A stretch of 64,000 nucleotides of DNA, from the NCBI RefSeq assembly GCF_040049195.1, contig NZ_JBDZDL010000004.1. One strand, written 5' to 3'. Of this stretch, positions 7,914-17,135 are shown in pieces. A program made the position numbers and the translations under genes. Below the pieces are notes generated by a model. The model was given only the letters and a program-made list of their open reading frames with translations. It was not told where the DNA came from and searched no databases. Positions within the stretch are counted from its first letter, which is position 1. Every line of letters begins with the position of its first letter. The DNA is from NCEH01 sp040049195 (GTDB taxonomy: Bacteria > Pseudomonadota > Alphaproteobacteria > Rhizobiales > Xanthobacteraceae).

Positions 7914-8740
7914 GGCAACGGCTCCGGGGCGGGAAGGGGCAAAGCGGCGCGCCGTTCGGCCTCCGCTTCCTGGTCCGGCGAGAGCGTGGCGCGCACCGCG
8001 TCCATGAACGGCGCCGCAAGGCCGCTGCCACCGTGATAGCCACGCAGGAGCCATTCATAGGCGGCGAGCGGATCGCGCGGCGCGCCGGAGCCGATGTGAT
8101 GGGCGGCGCCCAGCATGGCCTGGCCGTCGGCATCGCCGCGCTCGGCGCCGCGCCGCCACCAGCGCGCCGCCTCGGCCGGGTCGCGCTCGACCCCCAGGGC
8201 ATTGTGATAGAGCATGCCGAGGCGGGTCATGGAGGAGGCTATTCCCTGGTCCGCCGCCAGCACCGCGAAGCGGCGGGCGGCAGCGGCGTCGAAGGGGACG
8301 ACCTCGCCTTCCAGGAGCATCCAGCTCAGCATGTCCTGAGCGGGCGCGTCACCCTGGTCGGCGGCGGCGCGATAAAGCTCGGCCGCCCGCAGATAATCCT
8401 GCGGCGCGCCTTCGCCCTTGAAATACAGGGCCGCGAGATTGCGCTGGCCCACGGGATCGCCATTCTCGGCGGCGAGATGCAGCCAGCGGAAGGCGAGGGC
8501 GGGATCGCGCTCCACGCCCAGCCCCTCGGCAAAGCAGGCGCCGATATTGTTCTGCGCCCGGGCGCCACCGGCACGCGCCAGCCCTTCCCAAAGATAGAGC
8601 GCGGTTTCGTAATCGCCCGCCTGCGCCGCCGCGAGCGCCTCGGCCATGCGGGCCTCGGGATCAGCGGGCGCGGCCTGCGGGTCCTTTGGTGCTGCGGACG
8701 GGGCGGCCTTGCGCCCGCGCAGCAGGTCAAGCCACCCCAT
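7910..8740 (-). CDS. Sel1-repeat (SLR/TPR-like) protein in the sel operon
   Basis: A protein of 276 residues made mainly of Sel1-like repeats of about 36 residues, recognisable by recurring A-x-N-G/L-G-x-x-Y-x-x-G-x-G-V-x-x-D patterns: NNIGACFAEGLGVERD, RNLAALYFKGEGAPQD, TRLGMLYHNALGVERD, AMLGAAHHIGSGAPRD. Such repeats form alpha-solenoids that scaffold protein complexes. I placed the start at 8740 (MGWLDLLRGRK), giving a 14-bp overlap with selA; the frame is open upstream within selA. Its stop overlaps the selB start as ATGA. No signal peptide is seen. The name Sel1 is a coincidence with selenium genes; the location between selA and selB is nevertheless notable and may indicate a scaffolding role. 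Confidence 0.85.
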   Translation of the reverse strand: MGWLDLLRGRKAAPSAAPKDPQAAPADPEARMAEALAAAQAGDYETALYLWEGLARAGGARAQNNIGACFAEGLGVERDPALAFRWLHLAAENGDPVGQRNLAALYFKGEGAPQDYLRAAELYRAAADQGDAPAQDMLSWMLLEGEVVPFDAAAARRFAVLAADQGIASSMTRLGMLYHNALGVERDPAEAARWWRRGAERGDADGQAMLGAAHHIGSGAPRDPLAAYEWLLRGYHGGSGLAAPFMDAVRATLSPDQEAEAERRAALPLPAPEPLP

Positions 8741-10163
8741 GGGCCCGCTCGCTTTCTGGTGCCGCGAACTGAGCGATCGCGGCGCTGAAGCCCGTCTCGT
8801 CCAGCAGGCACCGCAGATCCAGCAGCACCGCCCCATCCTCGATGCGGCCGATGACCGGGACCGGTAAGGCGCGCAGCGCGCGCGCCAGCGCGTCTAGCGC
8901 CCGCCCGCTGCGGTCCACGGGCGCGAGGGCGAGCGCGACGCTCGGCAAGGTTTCCAGCGGCAACGCGCCGGAGCCGATCTGGCTCTTGCAGGGCACGATG
9001 GACACCGTGAACCCGGTGCCGAGGCGCGCGGCGAACAGAGGCTTCAGCCGCTCCGCCAGCGCCTGCATCTCGGCGAGCGGCCGGGCGAGCAGACGTAGCG
9101 TCGGCAGGCGGGTCGCGAGCCGGTCCGGATCGCGATAGAGCCGCAAGGTGGCTTCCAGCGCCGCAAGGCGGATCTTGTCCACCCGCAGGGCCCGCTTCAT
9201 GGGGTTCTTGTTGATGGCGGCGATCAGATCCCGCCGGCCGACGATGAAGCCGGTCTGCGGGCCGCCTAGCAGCTTGTCGCCGGAGAAGGTGACGATATCG
9301 GCCCCGTCATCGATGCTTTCCCGCACCGTCGGCTCGTGCACCAGGCCGTAGCGCGCGAGATCCGCCAGCGTCCCGGAGCCGAGGTCGTGGAACAACGGCA
9401 CTTCGCGTTCGTGCGCGATGTCGGCGAGGTCACGGGGCGAGACTTCGGCCGTGAACCCCTCGATGCGGTAATTGGAGGTGTGCACCTTCACGACCAGCCC
9501 GGTCTGCGGGCCGATGGCCCCGGCATAATCCTTGGGATGGGTGCGATTGGTGGTGCCGACCTCCACCAGAGTGGTGCCGGCCCGGGCCATGATGTCCGGC
9601 ATGCGGAAGGCGCCGCCGATCTCGATCAGCTCGCCGCGTGAGACGATGGACTCCTTGCCGAGCGCGAGGGTGTTGAGCACCAGCAGAACGGCGGCGGCAT
9701 TGTTGTTCACCACCGTCGCATCCTCCGCGCCGGTGAGCTCGCACAAAAGCGCGCGCACATGGTCGTCGCGCTCGCCGCGCTTGCCGCTTTCCACGTCGAA
9801 TTCCAGCGCCACCGCGCTGCGCATGGCCGCGGTGGCAGCTACGATCGCTTCCTCGCTGAGAATGGCGCGGCCGAGATTGGTGTGCAGCACCGTGCCGGTG
9901 AGATTGAAGACCGCGCGCAGGCTCGGCTGCGCCTCCGCCTCCAGAACGCGCAGCGCGGCGCCCGCGAGCTCGTCGGCGCTGGCTGCCGGGGCACCGGCAC
10001 GGGTGGCGGCGCGGGCGGCATCGAGCGCCGCGCGCACGGCTTTCGTTGCAGCGGCGCGGCCGTGACGGCTCAACGCGGCCCGGGCCGTCTCCAGATTGAG
10101 CACCTGATCGACGGAGGGAAGCGCACGCAGGGCGTCGCGCGCGGCGAGGGCGGGATCGCGCAT
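8727..10163 (-). CDS. selA: L-seryl-tRNA(Sec) selenium transferase SelA
   Basis: This PLP enzyme converts seryl-tRNA(Sec) to selenocysteinyl-tRNA(Sec) using selenophosphate. The 478-residue length is close to the family norm. The PLP lysine is Lys297 in the SGDKLLGGPQTG motif; an N-terminal helical domain for tRNA binding (SVDQVLNLE) precedes the core, which begins near NLTGTVLHTNLGRA. A GAGG site lies 8 nt before the start, only 10 bp after fdhE. Together with selB, selC and selD elsewhere in the window it completes the bacterial Sec pathway apart from seryl-tRNA synthetase. Confidence 0.96.
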   Translation of the reverse strand: MRDPALAARDALRALPSVDQVLNLETARAALSRHGRAAATKAVRAALDAARAATRAGAPAASADELAGAALRVLEAEAQPSLRAVFNLTGTVLHTNLGRAILSEEAIVAATAAMRSAVALEFDVESGKRGERDDHVRALLCELTGAEDATVVNNNAAAVLLVLNTLALGKESIVSRGELIEIGGAFRMPDIMARAGTTLVEVGTTNRTHPKDYAGAIGPQTGLVVKVHTSNYRIEGFTAEVSPRDLADIAHEREVPLFHDLGSGTLADLARYGLVHEPTVRESIDDGADIVTFSGDKLLGGPQTGFIVGRRDLIAAINKNPMKRALRVDKIRLAALEATLRLYRDPDRLATRLPTLRLLARPLAEMQALAERLKPLFAARLGTGFTVSIVPCKSQIGSGALPLETLPSVALALAPVDRSGRALDALARALRALPVPVIGRIEDGAVLLDLRCLLDETGFSAAIAQFAAPESERAHGVA

Positions 10164-10173
10164 GGCGGCCGCC

Positions 10174-11103
10174 TCAATAGCCGAGCAGGAACGGATTGAA
10201 CGTGCCGCGCCGATAGGGGCCGTCCCGCATCAGCAGATCGAGCCCGAGCCAGGCGACATCATCGGCGACCGGCTCCGCCGCCGCATCCTTGTTCTGATAG
10301 AAAAGCTTCGTGTAGCTGTGGCAGGAATCGCAGGTCTCCGCCTTGGCGGCGCCCGAGGCGCCTTCGACCTCCTGCAATCCGATCCCCTTGGTCGAGCCGC
10401 ACAGCACGCACCGCACGCGCACCTGGTTCCACAAGGTGCCGCACAGCGAACAGGCGCAATAGCGCGCGCCCGGCGCGCTCGGCCATTCGACGATCAGGCT
10501 GGAGACCGGCGGCCCGCCGCAGCAGGGGCACACGCCATCGCCGAGCGTGACCAGCGCCTTCGCATCGAGGCGCGCCGCGAGGCGGGCGAAATGCACCTGG
10601 AGCGCGGCGGCCACATAGATGTGCTCCGCCATCGTCTCCGCGGGAATGGAATCCGCCAGCACGTTCAGGATCATCGCTTCCCGAGCCAGCGGCGGGGCGC
10701 GCATGACCGCATCGAGCGCCGCGGCGGCCGCATCGGGCTTTTCCACCGCCTGCATGGCATGGAGAAGCCGGTCGAACGTGGTGCCGAACGCGTCGTCATA
10801 GGTGAATTGCGCCCGGTCCAGCGGCGGCATGGCGAATTCCGCCGCGCGCTTGCGCGCCGCCCCGTCGGGAAGGATCGGCTCGGGCAGGCCATCCTGGATG
10901 TCATGCTGCGCCTGCACCAGCTCGGCGAGGAACAGCAGGTACGGCCGAAGCTCGCTGTGCGGCGCCAAATCCCGGAAGCGCTGGGCCCGTTTGGCGAACA
11001 AAGCGGGCGGATCGGGAAATATGGCCAGGGGAGGCTGGGCGATGCCGCCAATGACACTCGGATCGGGTTCAATGGCGCCCGGATCGCCGGAAAACTGTGA
11101 CAT
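10174..11103 (-). CDS. fdhE: Formate dehydrogenase accessory protein FdhE
   Basis: FdhE is a cytoplasmic maturation factor for Tat-exported respiratory formate dehydrogenases; it binds the catalytic subunit before export. The 309-residue protein shows the expected rubredoxin-like cysteine pairs in its C-terminal half: CPCCG, CSLCG, CVLCG and CDSC. The start at 11103 (MSQFSG) has GAGGA 6 nt upstream; an earlier in-frame ATG at 11124 has no ribosome site. It lies between the fdn structural genes and selA, linking enzyme assembly to Sec insertion. Confidence 0.93.
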   Translation of the reverse strand: MSQFSGDPGAIEPDPSVIGGIAQPPLAIFPDPPALFAKRAQRFRDLAPHSELRPYLLFLAELVQAQHDIQDGLPEPILPDGAARKRAAEFAMPPLDRAQFTYDDAFGTTFDRLLHAMQAVEKPDAAAAALDAVMRAPPLAREAMILNVLADSIPAETMAEHIYVAAALQVHFARLAARLDAKALVTLGDGVCPCCGGPPVSSLIVEWPSAPGARYCACSLCGTLWNQVRVRCVLCGSTKGIGLQEVEGASGAAKAETCDSCHSYTKLFYQNKDAAAEPVADDVAWLGLDLLMRDGPYRRGTFNPFLLGY

Positions 11104-11158
11104 GCCAATCCTCACGAACCCCACGGGCCACGTGGTTCAAACTCAGGGACAGAAGCAC

Positions 11159-11192
11159 GGGGGCGGAGCCGCCTTATCGGCACTCCGCCCCC
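11159..11192. terminator. Strong hairpin between fdoI and fdhE
   Basis: A perfect 10-bp inverted repeat (GGGGGCGGAG at 11159-11168, CTCCGCCCCC at 11183-11192) with a 14-nt loop that can add a short CCG/CGG stem. It sits in the 164-bp gap after the formate dehydrogenase structural genes. No T-run follows on the minus strand, so it may be an attenuator or RNA-stability element setting lower expression of fdhE-selAB. Confidence 0.55.
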
Positions 11193-11267
11193 ACGCGTTT
11201 CAGACCTATGTGACCGCGCGCCGGAATCAAGGGGCGCCGGCCGAGCGCCACCCCCCGTGCGGAGCCA

Positions 11268-11960
11268 TCATTCCGCCGGCGTGCGACCCGGCTTGTCCTT
11301 GGACACCAGCTCGCGCAGCCATTTGCGATGGTGGCGCCAGGCCCATCCGCCGGTCACCTGACCTTTCGTCATGGCGCCAATGGTGCCACGAACCCAGATC
11401 GCCGCATAGACGTGGACGATCCATACGCAGATGATGGCGACCGCGGCCAGTGCGTGCACGAGGATCGCGACCCGCTTCTGCGGAATGGTGGTGAACTGGT
11501 AGAAATACTGGTCCCACACCACGAAGCCGCTGGTGATCAGCACGATGATCAGGAACGACATGCCCCAGAACACGAACTTCTGGCCGGCATTGTATTTACC
11601 CACTTCGGGCAACCGCTCCTCATGGCCGCCAAGCACGTCGCGAATGCGCGCGAGCCAGGTGCCGTCCTCCGCCTTCCACAGGTTCGCACGCCAGAAGCGC
11701 AGGAACAGGCCGGCGAAGGAGAAGAACAGCACCACGCCGATCCACGGATGGATCGCGCGCGTCCACTGTCCGCCGCCGAACAGGTTCGTGAGGAAGAACA
11801 GCGAGGGGCTGAACAGCGCCATGCCGGAAAGCGCCAGCAGGATCAGGCTGATGGCCGTGATCCAGTGGTTGATGCGCGCACCGAGCGTGTAGCGGTCGAC
11901 GGTGACGGGGCGGCCCTTGTGGACCCCGTCGCCGGATTCGACGTCATAGTCATTGCTCAT
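11268..11960 (-). CDS. fdoI: Formate dehydrogenase cytochrome b556 subunit (gamma)
   Basis: The membrane anchor of the respiratory formate dehydrogenase, carrying two b hemes and passing electrons to quinone. The 230-residue protein has four hydrophobic segments: NHWITAISLILLALSGMAL, AIHPWIGVVLFFSFAGLFL, MSFLIIVLITSGFVVWD and VHALAAVAIICVWIVHVYA. Histidines in NHW, IHPW, VHAL and VHVY are at the expected heme-ligand positions. Its start overlaps the fdxH stop by 4 bp (ATGA), so the subunits are translationally coupled. Confidence 0.93.
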   Translation of the reverse strand: MSNDYDVESGDGVHKGRPVTVDRYTLGARINHWITAISLILLALSGMALFSPSLFFLTNLFGGGQWTRAIHPWIGVVLFFSFAGLFLRFWRANLWKAEDGTWLARIRDVLGGHEERLPEVGKYNAGQKFVFWGMSFLIIVLITSGFVVWDQYFYQFTTIPQKRVAILVHALAAVAIICVWIVHVYAAIWVRGTIGAMTKGQVTGGWAWRHHRKWLRELVSKDKPGRTPAE

Positions 11961-12898
11961 CGCGGGTCACTCCCGGTGAGTTTTTCGGCGTTTTCCTCAT
12001 CCTCGTTGCTGACCTTGTTGGGGCCGGCGACGAGATGGTGGAGCACGCCCGCTGCGGCCGCGAGGCCGATCGCGGCGAAGCCGACGTACTTCGTCATGCC
12101 CTTCCAGATCTCGACCACCGGGCTGATGGTCGGGTTCTTGGGCAGGCCGGCGTAGATTTCCGGCTGGTCCGCATGCTGCAGCACATACATGACGTGGGTG
12201 CCGCCGACGCCCGGCGGATCATAGAGGCCGGCATTGGCAAAGCCGCGCGACTTCAGATCCTTGATGCGCCCGTCGGCCCACTTCTTCATGTCGTCCTTGG
12301 TGCCGAAGGCGATCGCCTGGGTGGGGCACGCCTTGGCGCAGGCGGGCCACTGGCCCACCGCGACACGGTCCGAGCACAAGGTGCATTTGTACGCCTTGTG
12401 GTCCACCTGCGAGATGCGGGGAATGTTGAAGGGGCAGCCCTTCACGCAATAGCCGCAGCCGATGCACTTATCGTGGTCGAAATCCACGATGCCGTTGGAA
12501 TATTGCACGATCGCGCCGGGCGCCGGGCACGCCTTCAGGCAGCCGGGGTCCGCGCAATGCATGCAGCCGTCCTTGCGGATCAGCCATTCCAGGTTCTGCG
12601 TTTCCGGATTGGTCCATTCCGTGAAGCGCATCAGGGTGAAGGTGTTGGGCGTCAGGTCCGGCGGGTTGGTGTAGGTGCCGTTGAACGTCCCGATCTCCTC
12701 ATGGAGATTGTTCCATTCCAGGCACGCCGCCTGGCAGGCCTTGCAGCCGATGCACTTCGACACGTCGATGAGCTTGGCCACGGCGGTCTGCGTCTGGGCG
12801 GGCGGCGTTATGGTGGACGCCGACCGACGGATCAGATCCTGCTGCCCGTATTTCGGGGCAACGGGGGCAACCGGGGGATTTGGGGCTGGGGGAAACAT
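11957..12898 (-). CDS. fdxH: Formate dehydrogenase iron-sulfur subunit (beta)
   Basis: The electron-transfer subunit between the catalytic alpha subunit and cytochrome b. The 313-residue protein has four ferredoxin-like clusters: CIGCKACQAAC, CMHCADPGCLKAC, CIGCGYCVKGC and a fourth with CTLC and CAKAC. A single C-terminal membrane helix (YVGFAAIGLAAAAGVLHHL) anchors it, as in E. coli FdnH/FdoH. The start at 12898 is supported by a very strong GGGAGGTG site; the frame is open further upstream inside fdnG. It begins 13 bp after the fdnG stop. Confidence 0.95.
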   Translation of the reverse strand: MFPPAPNPPVAPVAPKYGQQDLIRRSASTITPPAQTQTAVAKLIDVSKCIGCKACQAACLEWNNLHEEIGTFNGTYTNPPDLTPNTFTLMRFTEWTNPETQNLEWLIRKDGCMHCADPGCLKACPAPGAIVQYSNGIVDFDHDKCIGCGYCVKGCPFNIPRISQVDHKAYKCTLCSDRVAVGQWPACAKACPTQAIAFGTKDDMKKWADGRIKDLKSRGFANAGLYDPPGVGGTHVMYVLQHADQPEIYAGLPKNPTISPVVEIWKGMTKYVGFAAIGLAAAAGVLHHLVAGPNKVSNEDEENAEKLTGSDPR

Positions 12899-12911
12899 TA
12901 TTTCACCTCCC

Positions 12912-15900
12912 TCACGCCACCGGCCCGGTGGAGGGCTCGATGTTGACGCAGAACGCCTTGAACTCCGGCGTCTCGATGTTGGCATCGCCCACGAACGGCG
13001 TCAGCACATTGGCCGGGAAGCCCTTCTTGGCCGCGCCGACAAACCCCCAATGGATGGGGATGCCGACGATGTGCACCGTCTTGCCGTCGCAGACGAGCGG
13101 CTGGATGCGCTTCGTCACATAGGCCTTGGCGAACACCGAGCCGCGCTTCGACCACACGCGCACCCATCCGGCGTTTGAAATGCCCTTCTCCTTTGCCAGT
13201 TGCTCCGAGATCTCCACGAAGAATTCCGGCTGAAGGACCGAGTTCACATGGTTGTTCTTGGTCCAGTAGTGGAAATGCTCCGTGAGGCGATAGGAGGTCG
13301 CCGCATAGGGGAAGTCCGACGAGCCGACTTCCGCAAACTGGGCGAAGTCGTCCTTGAACACGCGCGCCACCGGATTGCCCCGCACCTTGGGGGCGATCAC
13401 ATTGGTGATCGGGCTCTCGAACGGCTCGTAATGCACCGGGAACGGGCCCTCGCGCATCATGCCCCGGGCAAACAGGCGGGACACGCCTTCCGGGTTCATG
13501 ATGAACGGGCCGACATCCTGCGGCTTGGCGGTGGGCGCGATGTCCGGCACATCATATCCGGTCCATTTGGCGCCGTCCCACCACAGCAGCTTGCGGGTGT
13601 CGTCCCAGGGCTTGCCGTTGATGTCGGACGAGGCGCGATTGTACAGGATGCGCCGGTTGGCGGGCCACGAGAACGACCATTTCAGATAGGCGCCGGTGTC
13701 GTCGGGATCGGAATTGTCCCGCCGGGCCATCATGTTGCCGGCCTCGGTGAACGAACCGGAATAGATCCAGTTCGCGCACGCGGTCGAGCCGTCGTCGCGC
13801 AGCACGCCGAATGTGGCGAGCTGTTTGCCGGCTTCCAGCAGCTTCTTGGTCGGATCGTTGGGGTCCGCCACGTCCGAGACCACGTAGCCGTTGAGCTCCT
13901 TGGTCAGCTCCTCGGGCGTGGGCTCGTTGGGGTCCTTGTAGTTCCAGGTAAGATTGACGATCGGGTCGGGGAACGCGCCCCCTTCCTTTTCGTACAGCTT
14001 CTTCATGCGCAGATAGATCTGCGACATGATCCAGGTGTCCGGCTTGGCCTCGCCCGGCGGCGTGCCGGCGGCCCAGTGCCACTGGATCCAGCGACCGGAA
14101 TTCACCAGCGAGCCCTCGTCCTCCGCAAAGCAGGTGGTGGGGAGCTGGATCACCTCGGTCTGGATCTGCGCCGGGTCGGCCGGGTTGTAGACGCCGTGGT
14201 TTTCCCAGAAGCGCGCGGTCTCGGTCTGCAGGGGATCCATGATCACCAGCAGCTTGAGCTTGGCGAGGGCCTCGGCGAGCTTGGCCTTGTTGGGGAACGC
14301 CTGCAGGGGGTTGAAGCCCTGGCAGATATAGGCGTTCATCTTGCCCTGCTTCATCAGCTCGAAGGCCCGCAGGATGTCGTAGGCCGGCACGTCGAGCTTG
14401 GGCAGCCAGTCGAAGGCGAAGTTGTTTTCCGCCGTGGCCGCTGGTCCCCACATGGACTTCAGGAAGCTCACCATGAACTTCTTGTAGTTCTGCCAGTAGC
14501 TCATCTGGTTCGGCCGCAGCGGCTTGAACCCGCGGCTCGACATGTAGGTCGCGAAGTCGGGTTCCTTCTCCGTCGGCAGCGTCAGATAGCCGGGGATCAT
14601 GTTGGACATGAGCCCGACGTCGGTCAGCCCCTGGATGTTGGAATGGCCGCGCAAGGCATTCATGCCGCCGCCGCGCACGCCAATATTGCCCAGAATGAGC
14701 TGGAGCATCGCCATGGTGCGGATGTTCTGCGACCCCTTGGAATGCTGGGTCCAGCCGAGCGCGTACATCGAGGTCATGGTCTTGTTCGGCGCCGAGCATT
14801 CGGCAATCATCGACGCCACCTTCAGGAACTTGTCCTTCGGCGTGCCGGTGATCCGTTCGACCATCTCCGGGGTGTAGATGGAGACGTGCTGTTTCAGCAG
14901 GTTCCAGACGCACCGGGGGTTTTCCAGCGTATCGTCCACCACAGCATAGCCGTCGGCGCCGATCTGGTAGTCCCAGGTCGAGCGGTTGTAGTCCCGCTTG
15001 GTTTCGTCATAGCCGGTGAACAGGCCGTCCTTATACTCGAAGCCGTCCTTCACGACATAGGTCGCGTTGGTGAAGGCCTTCACATAATCCCACTGCACCT
15101 TGTTGTTCTGGATGCAGTAATTGATCACGCCATTGAGGAACGCGATGTCCGTGCCCTGGCGGATCGGCGCATAATAATCCGACACCGCCGCCGACCGCGT
15201 ATAGCGCGGATCGACCACGACGAGCTTCGCGCCACGGGTGGCTTTCGCCTCCGTAACCCATTTAAACCCGCAAGGGTGCGCCTCGGCGGCATTACCGCCC
15301 ATGATGACAACCAGATCCGTGTTCTTGATATCAGTCCACGAATTGGTCATCGCGCCACGGCCAAAAGTTGGGCCCAAACTGGACACCGTGGGGCCGTGTC
15401 AAACCCGCGCTTGGTTGTCGAATACCAACATGCCGGCGCTGCGCACGACCTTGTACGTGCACCAGGCGGTTTCGTTCGTGGTGGCCGATGCGGCGAGGAA
15501 GCCGGTGGTCACCCAGCGATTGACGGTCACGCCGTCATTGTTCTTGGCGATGAAGTTCTTGTCGCGGTCGTCCTTGAGGACCCGCGCGATCTTGTCCAGC
15601 GCCACATCCCAGCTGACCTGCTCGAACTTGTCGGAGCCGGCCTTGCGTAGCATGGGGTGATGCAGGCGGGTCTTGGAATGCACGATGTCGAGGAGGGCCG
15701 CGCCCTTCGGGCACAGGGTGCCGCGATTGGTGGGGTGGTCGACGTCGCCCTCGATATGGGTGATTTCGGCTTTTTCGCCCTTTTTCAGATCACCCTTGGA
15801 ATAGATCAGGATGCCGCAGGCCACCGAGCAATAAGTGCAGGTGTTGCGCGTCTCAGTCGTATTGAAAAGGCGGAAGGGGCGGATGGAATCTGCGTAGGCT

Positions 15901-15998
15901 TGTTCTACGCCTCCGAAGCCGAACGCTCCGAGAGACGTGCCTGCGATTCCCGCACCCGCCGTTTTCAAGAACTGGCGCCGCGAGAGCTCCATGTTCAT
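12912..15998 (-). CDS. fdnG: Selenocysteine-containing formate dehydrogenase, catalytic subunit (alpha)
   Basis: This is the molybdopterin-dependent catalytic subunit of a periplasmic, respiratory formate dehydrogenase. The chain is 1028 residues if the in-frame TGA at 15401-15399 is read as selenocysteine (residue 200); the context R-V-U-H-G-P-T is that of E. coli FdnG/FdoG. A Tat signal (SRRQFLK) opens the protein, followed by a [4Fe-4S] site (CTYCSVACG ... LCPKG). The start at 15998 has GGAGG 9 nt upstream; an ATG two codons on is possible. A SECIS hairpin follows the TGA directly. An annotation that stops at this TGA would wrongly split the gene into a 199-residue and an about 824-residue piece. 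Confidence 0.96.
15356..15398 (-). promoter_or_regulatory. SECIS element of fdnG
   Basis: Immediately after the UGA, CACGGCC (15398-15392) pairs with GGCCGTG (15362-15356). Inside is an apical hairpin, GTCC / loop AGTTT / GGGC (15384-15372), beginning about 14 nt after the UGA. This position and the U-containing apical loop fit bacterial SECIS elements that bind SelB winged-helix domain 4. Confidence 0.85.
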
Positions 15999-16496
15999 CG
16001 AAGAAGACCTCCGATAAGTGCCCCCAACGGGGGACAATCAAAAGGGGAAAAACTCACCCTTGTCCGGGATTCCGGCTCCTCACGACGGTATTTTGGAATT
16101 GGAACCATGTCAAACTTCGCGAGCACAAATGCGCGTGTCTCAAGAAAACGACGCGCTCTCATTTGCTTTTTACTCGCAAACATTTTCAAGGCGACGCTGC
16201 GTCAGCGAAATGAACATTTTAAAAATTGCTGCAGATGCGAAGAACATTGCGCGCGTCATATGTCTTTGCCAGACGTACCACGAAATATTGATGGCGTACC
16301 GATTGACCGATCCGAGGGGCAGGCGCACCATTTGCGTGTGGACTTGACGCCGGCTCCCGAGGTTCGGGGCGATATTTCGGATGCCATAATCCCTTGCCCA
16401 TACGGCAAGGGAAGGGCATTCGTGTGCGCGCTGTTCCGTCTCCGCGATTGGCCCAGTGCAGGGCCGCTCAGCTGTAACATCAAGCCGAAGCAAGGG
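15999..16496. promoter_or_regulatory. Divergent regulatory region between fdnG and the tlpA-like gene
   Basis: About 500 bp without a convincing gene. The part at 16130-16270 is clearly more AT-rich than the surroundings. An inverted repeat CCCTTGCC-catac-GGCAAGGG lies at 16391-16411, and a short CCCCC-aac-GGGGG element at 16021-16033. It should hold the promoters for the minus-strand fdn-sel operon and the plus-strand tlpA unit. I found no clear -24/-12 or FNR-type box. Confidence 0.5.
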
Positions 16497-17135
16497 ATGC
16501 GCGGCGCTGAGGGCCGACCGCAGGCTTTCGTTGCGCTGCTGTTGCCCGCGCTTTTCACCGGCCTGCTGTGTGTTTCCGCCCCCGCCGCCGCCCAAGGAAG
16601 TGCTGGCCTCCTCGTCACGGGCGAAGACCACGCCCTTGCGTCCGCCGCCGCGCCGCCGCTTGCGCTGGAAACGCTCGTCCCTGTGGGGGCGCCAGCCGCG
16701 GTCATCGACAGCGCCGCACTTCGAGGGCGGGTGGTGCTGGTGCATTTCTTCGCCACCTGGTGCGAGCCCTGCCGGGAAGAATTGCCGGCGCTCAATCGCC
16801 TCGCCGCGCGCTTCGCCGACCGGCCCATGACCCTGCTTTCCGTGGACGTGGGGGAGGTGGACGCGCGGGTGCGCCGGTTCCTCGACACCACCCCGGTCGC
16901 GTTTCCCATCCTGATGGACCGAGAGCGGCAGGCCGCACGGGCCTGGGAGGTCAGCGTGCTGCCCTCCAGCCTGCTCGTGGGACCGGACGGCCGCGTGCAC
17001 GCGCAGGCGCAGGGCCCGGTGGATTGGGATCGCGCCGAGAACGACCGGACGATCGCCGCATTGTTTCCCCTCAGCTCCCCGGCCCACCCGGCCCAAGATT
17101 TAACCAATCCACCTTCTGGAGGACCCACACAATGA
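16497..17135 (+). CDS. TlpA-like periplasmic thioredoxin
   Basis: A 212-residue exported thiol-disulfide protein of the TlpA/ResA type. An N-terminal hydrophobic segment (FVALLLPALFTGLLCVSA, cut near AAAQ) precedes a thioredoxin fold with redox motif WCEPC (Cys89 and Cys92) and a VLPSSLLVGPDG segment containing the cis-proline region. The frame is open far upstream into fdnG on the other strand; I chose 16497 because it begins the signal peptide, though its ribosome site is weak. Its stop overlaps the next start as ATGA. Position between fdnG and selD suggests a role in periplasmic redox or maturation, unproven. Confidence 0.8.
   Translation: MRGAEGRPQAFVALLLPALFTGLLCVSAPAAAQGSAGLLVTGEDHALASAAAPPLALETLVPVGAPAAVIDSAALRGRVVLVHFFATWCEPCREELPALNRLAARFADRPMTLLSVDVGEVDARVRRFLDTTPVAFPILMDRERQAARAWEVSVLPSSLLVGPDGRVHAQAQGPVDWDRAENDRTIAALFPLSSPAHPAQDLTNPPSGGPTQ

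Noticed and set aside
5799..8036. Open frame of 745 codons on the plus strand
   Set aside because: Antisense of selB; no domain, Arg/Gly/His/Ala-rich.
11126..11136. CACGTG as a second parS site
   Set aside because: Only the central hexamer matches; the flanking bases are not palindromic.
15399..15401. TGA in fdnG read as a nonsense mutation, making a pseudogene
   Set aside because: The context, the SECIS hairpin and the neighbouring selA, selB, selC and selD show that it is a selenocysteine codon.
13200..15650. Long open frame of 816 codons on the plus strand
   Set aside because: It lies opposite fdnG and is Arg/His/Gly/Val-rich with no family motif; it is a GC-rich antisense shadow.
15657..16496. 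N-terminal extension of the TlpA-like protein
   Set aside because: The extension crosses fdnG and the regulatory gap; the signal peptide starts at 16497.
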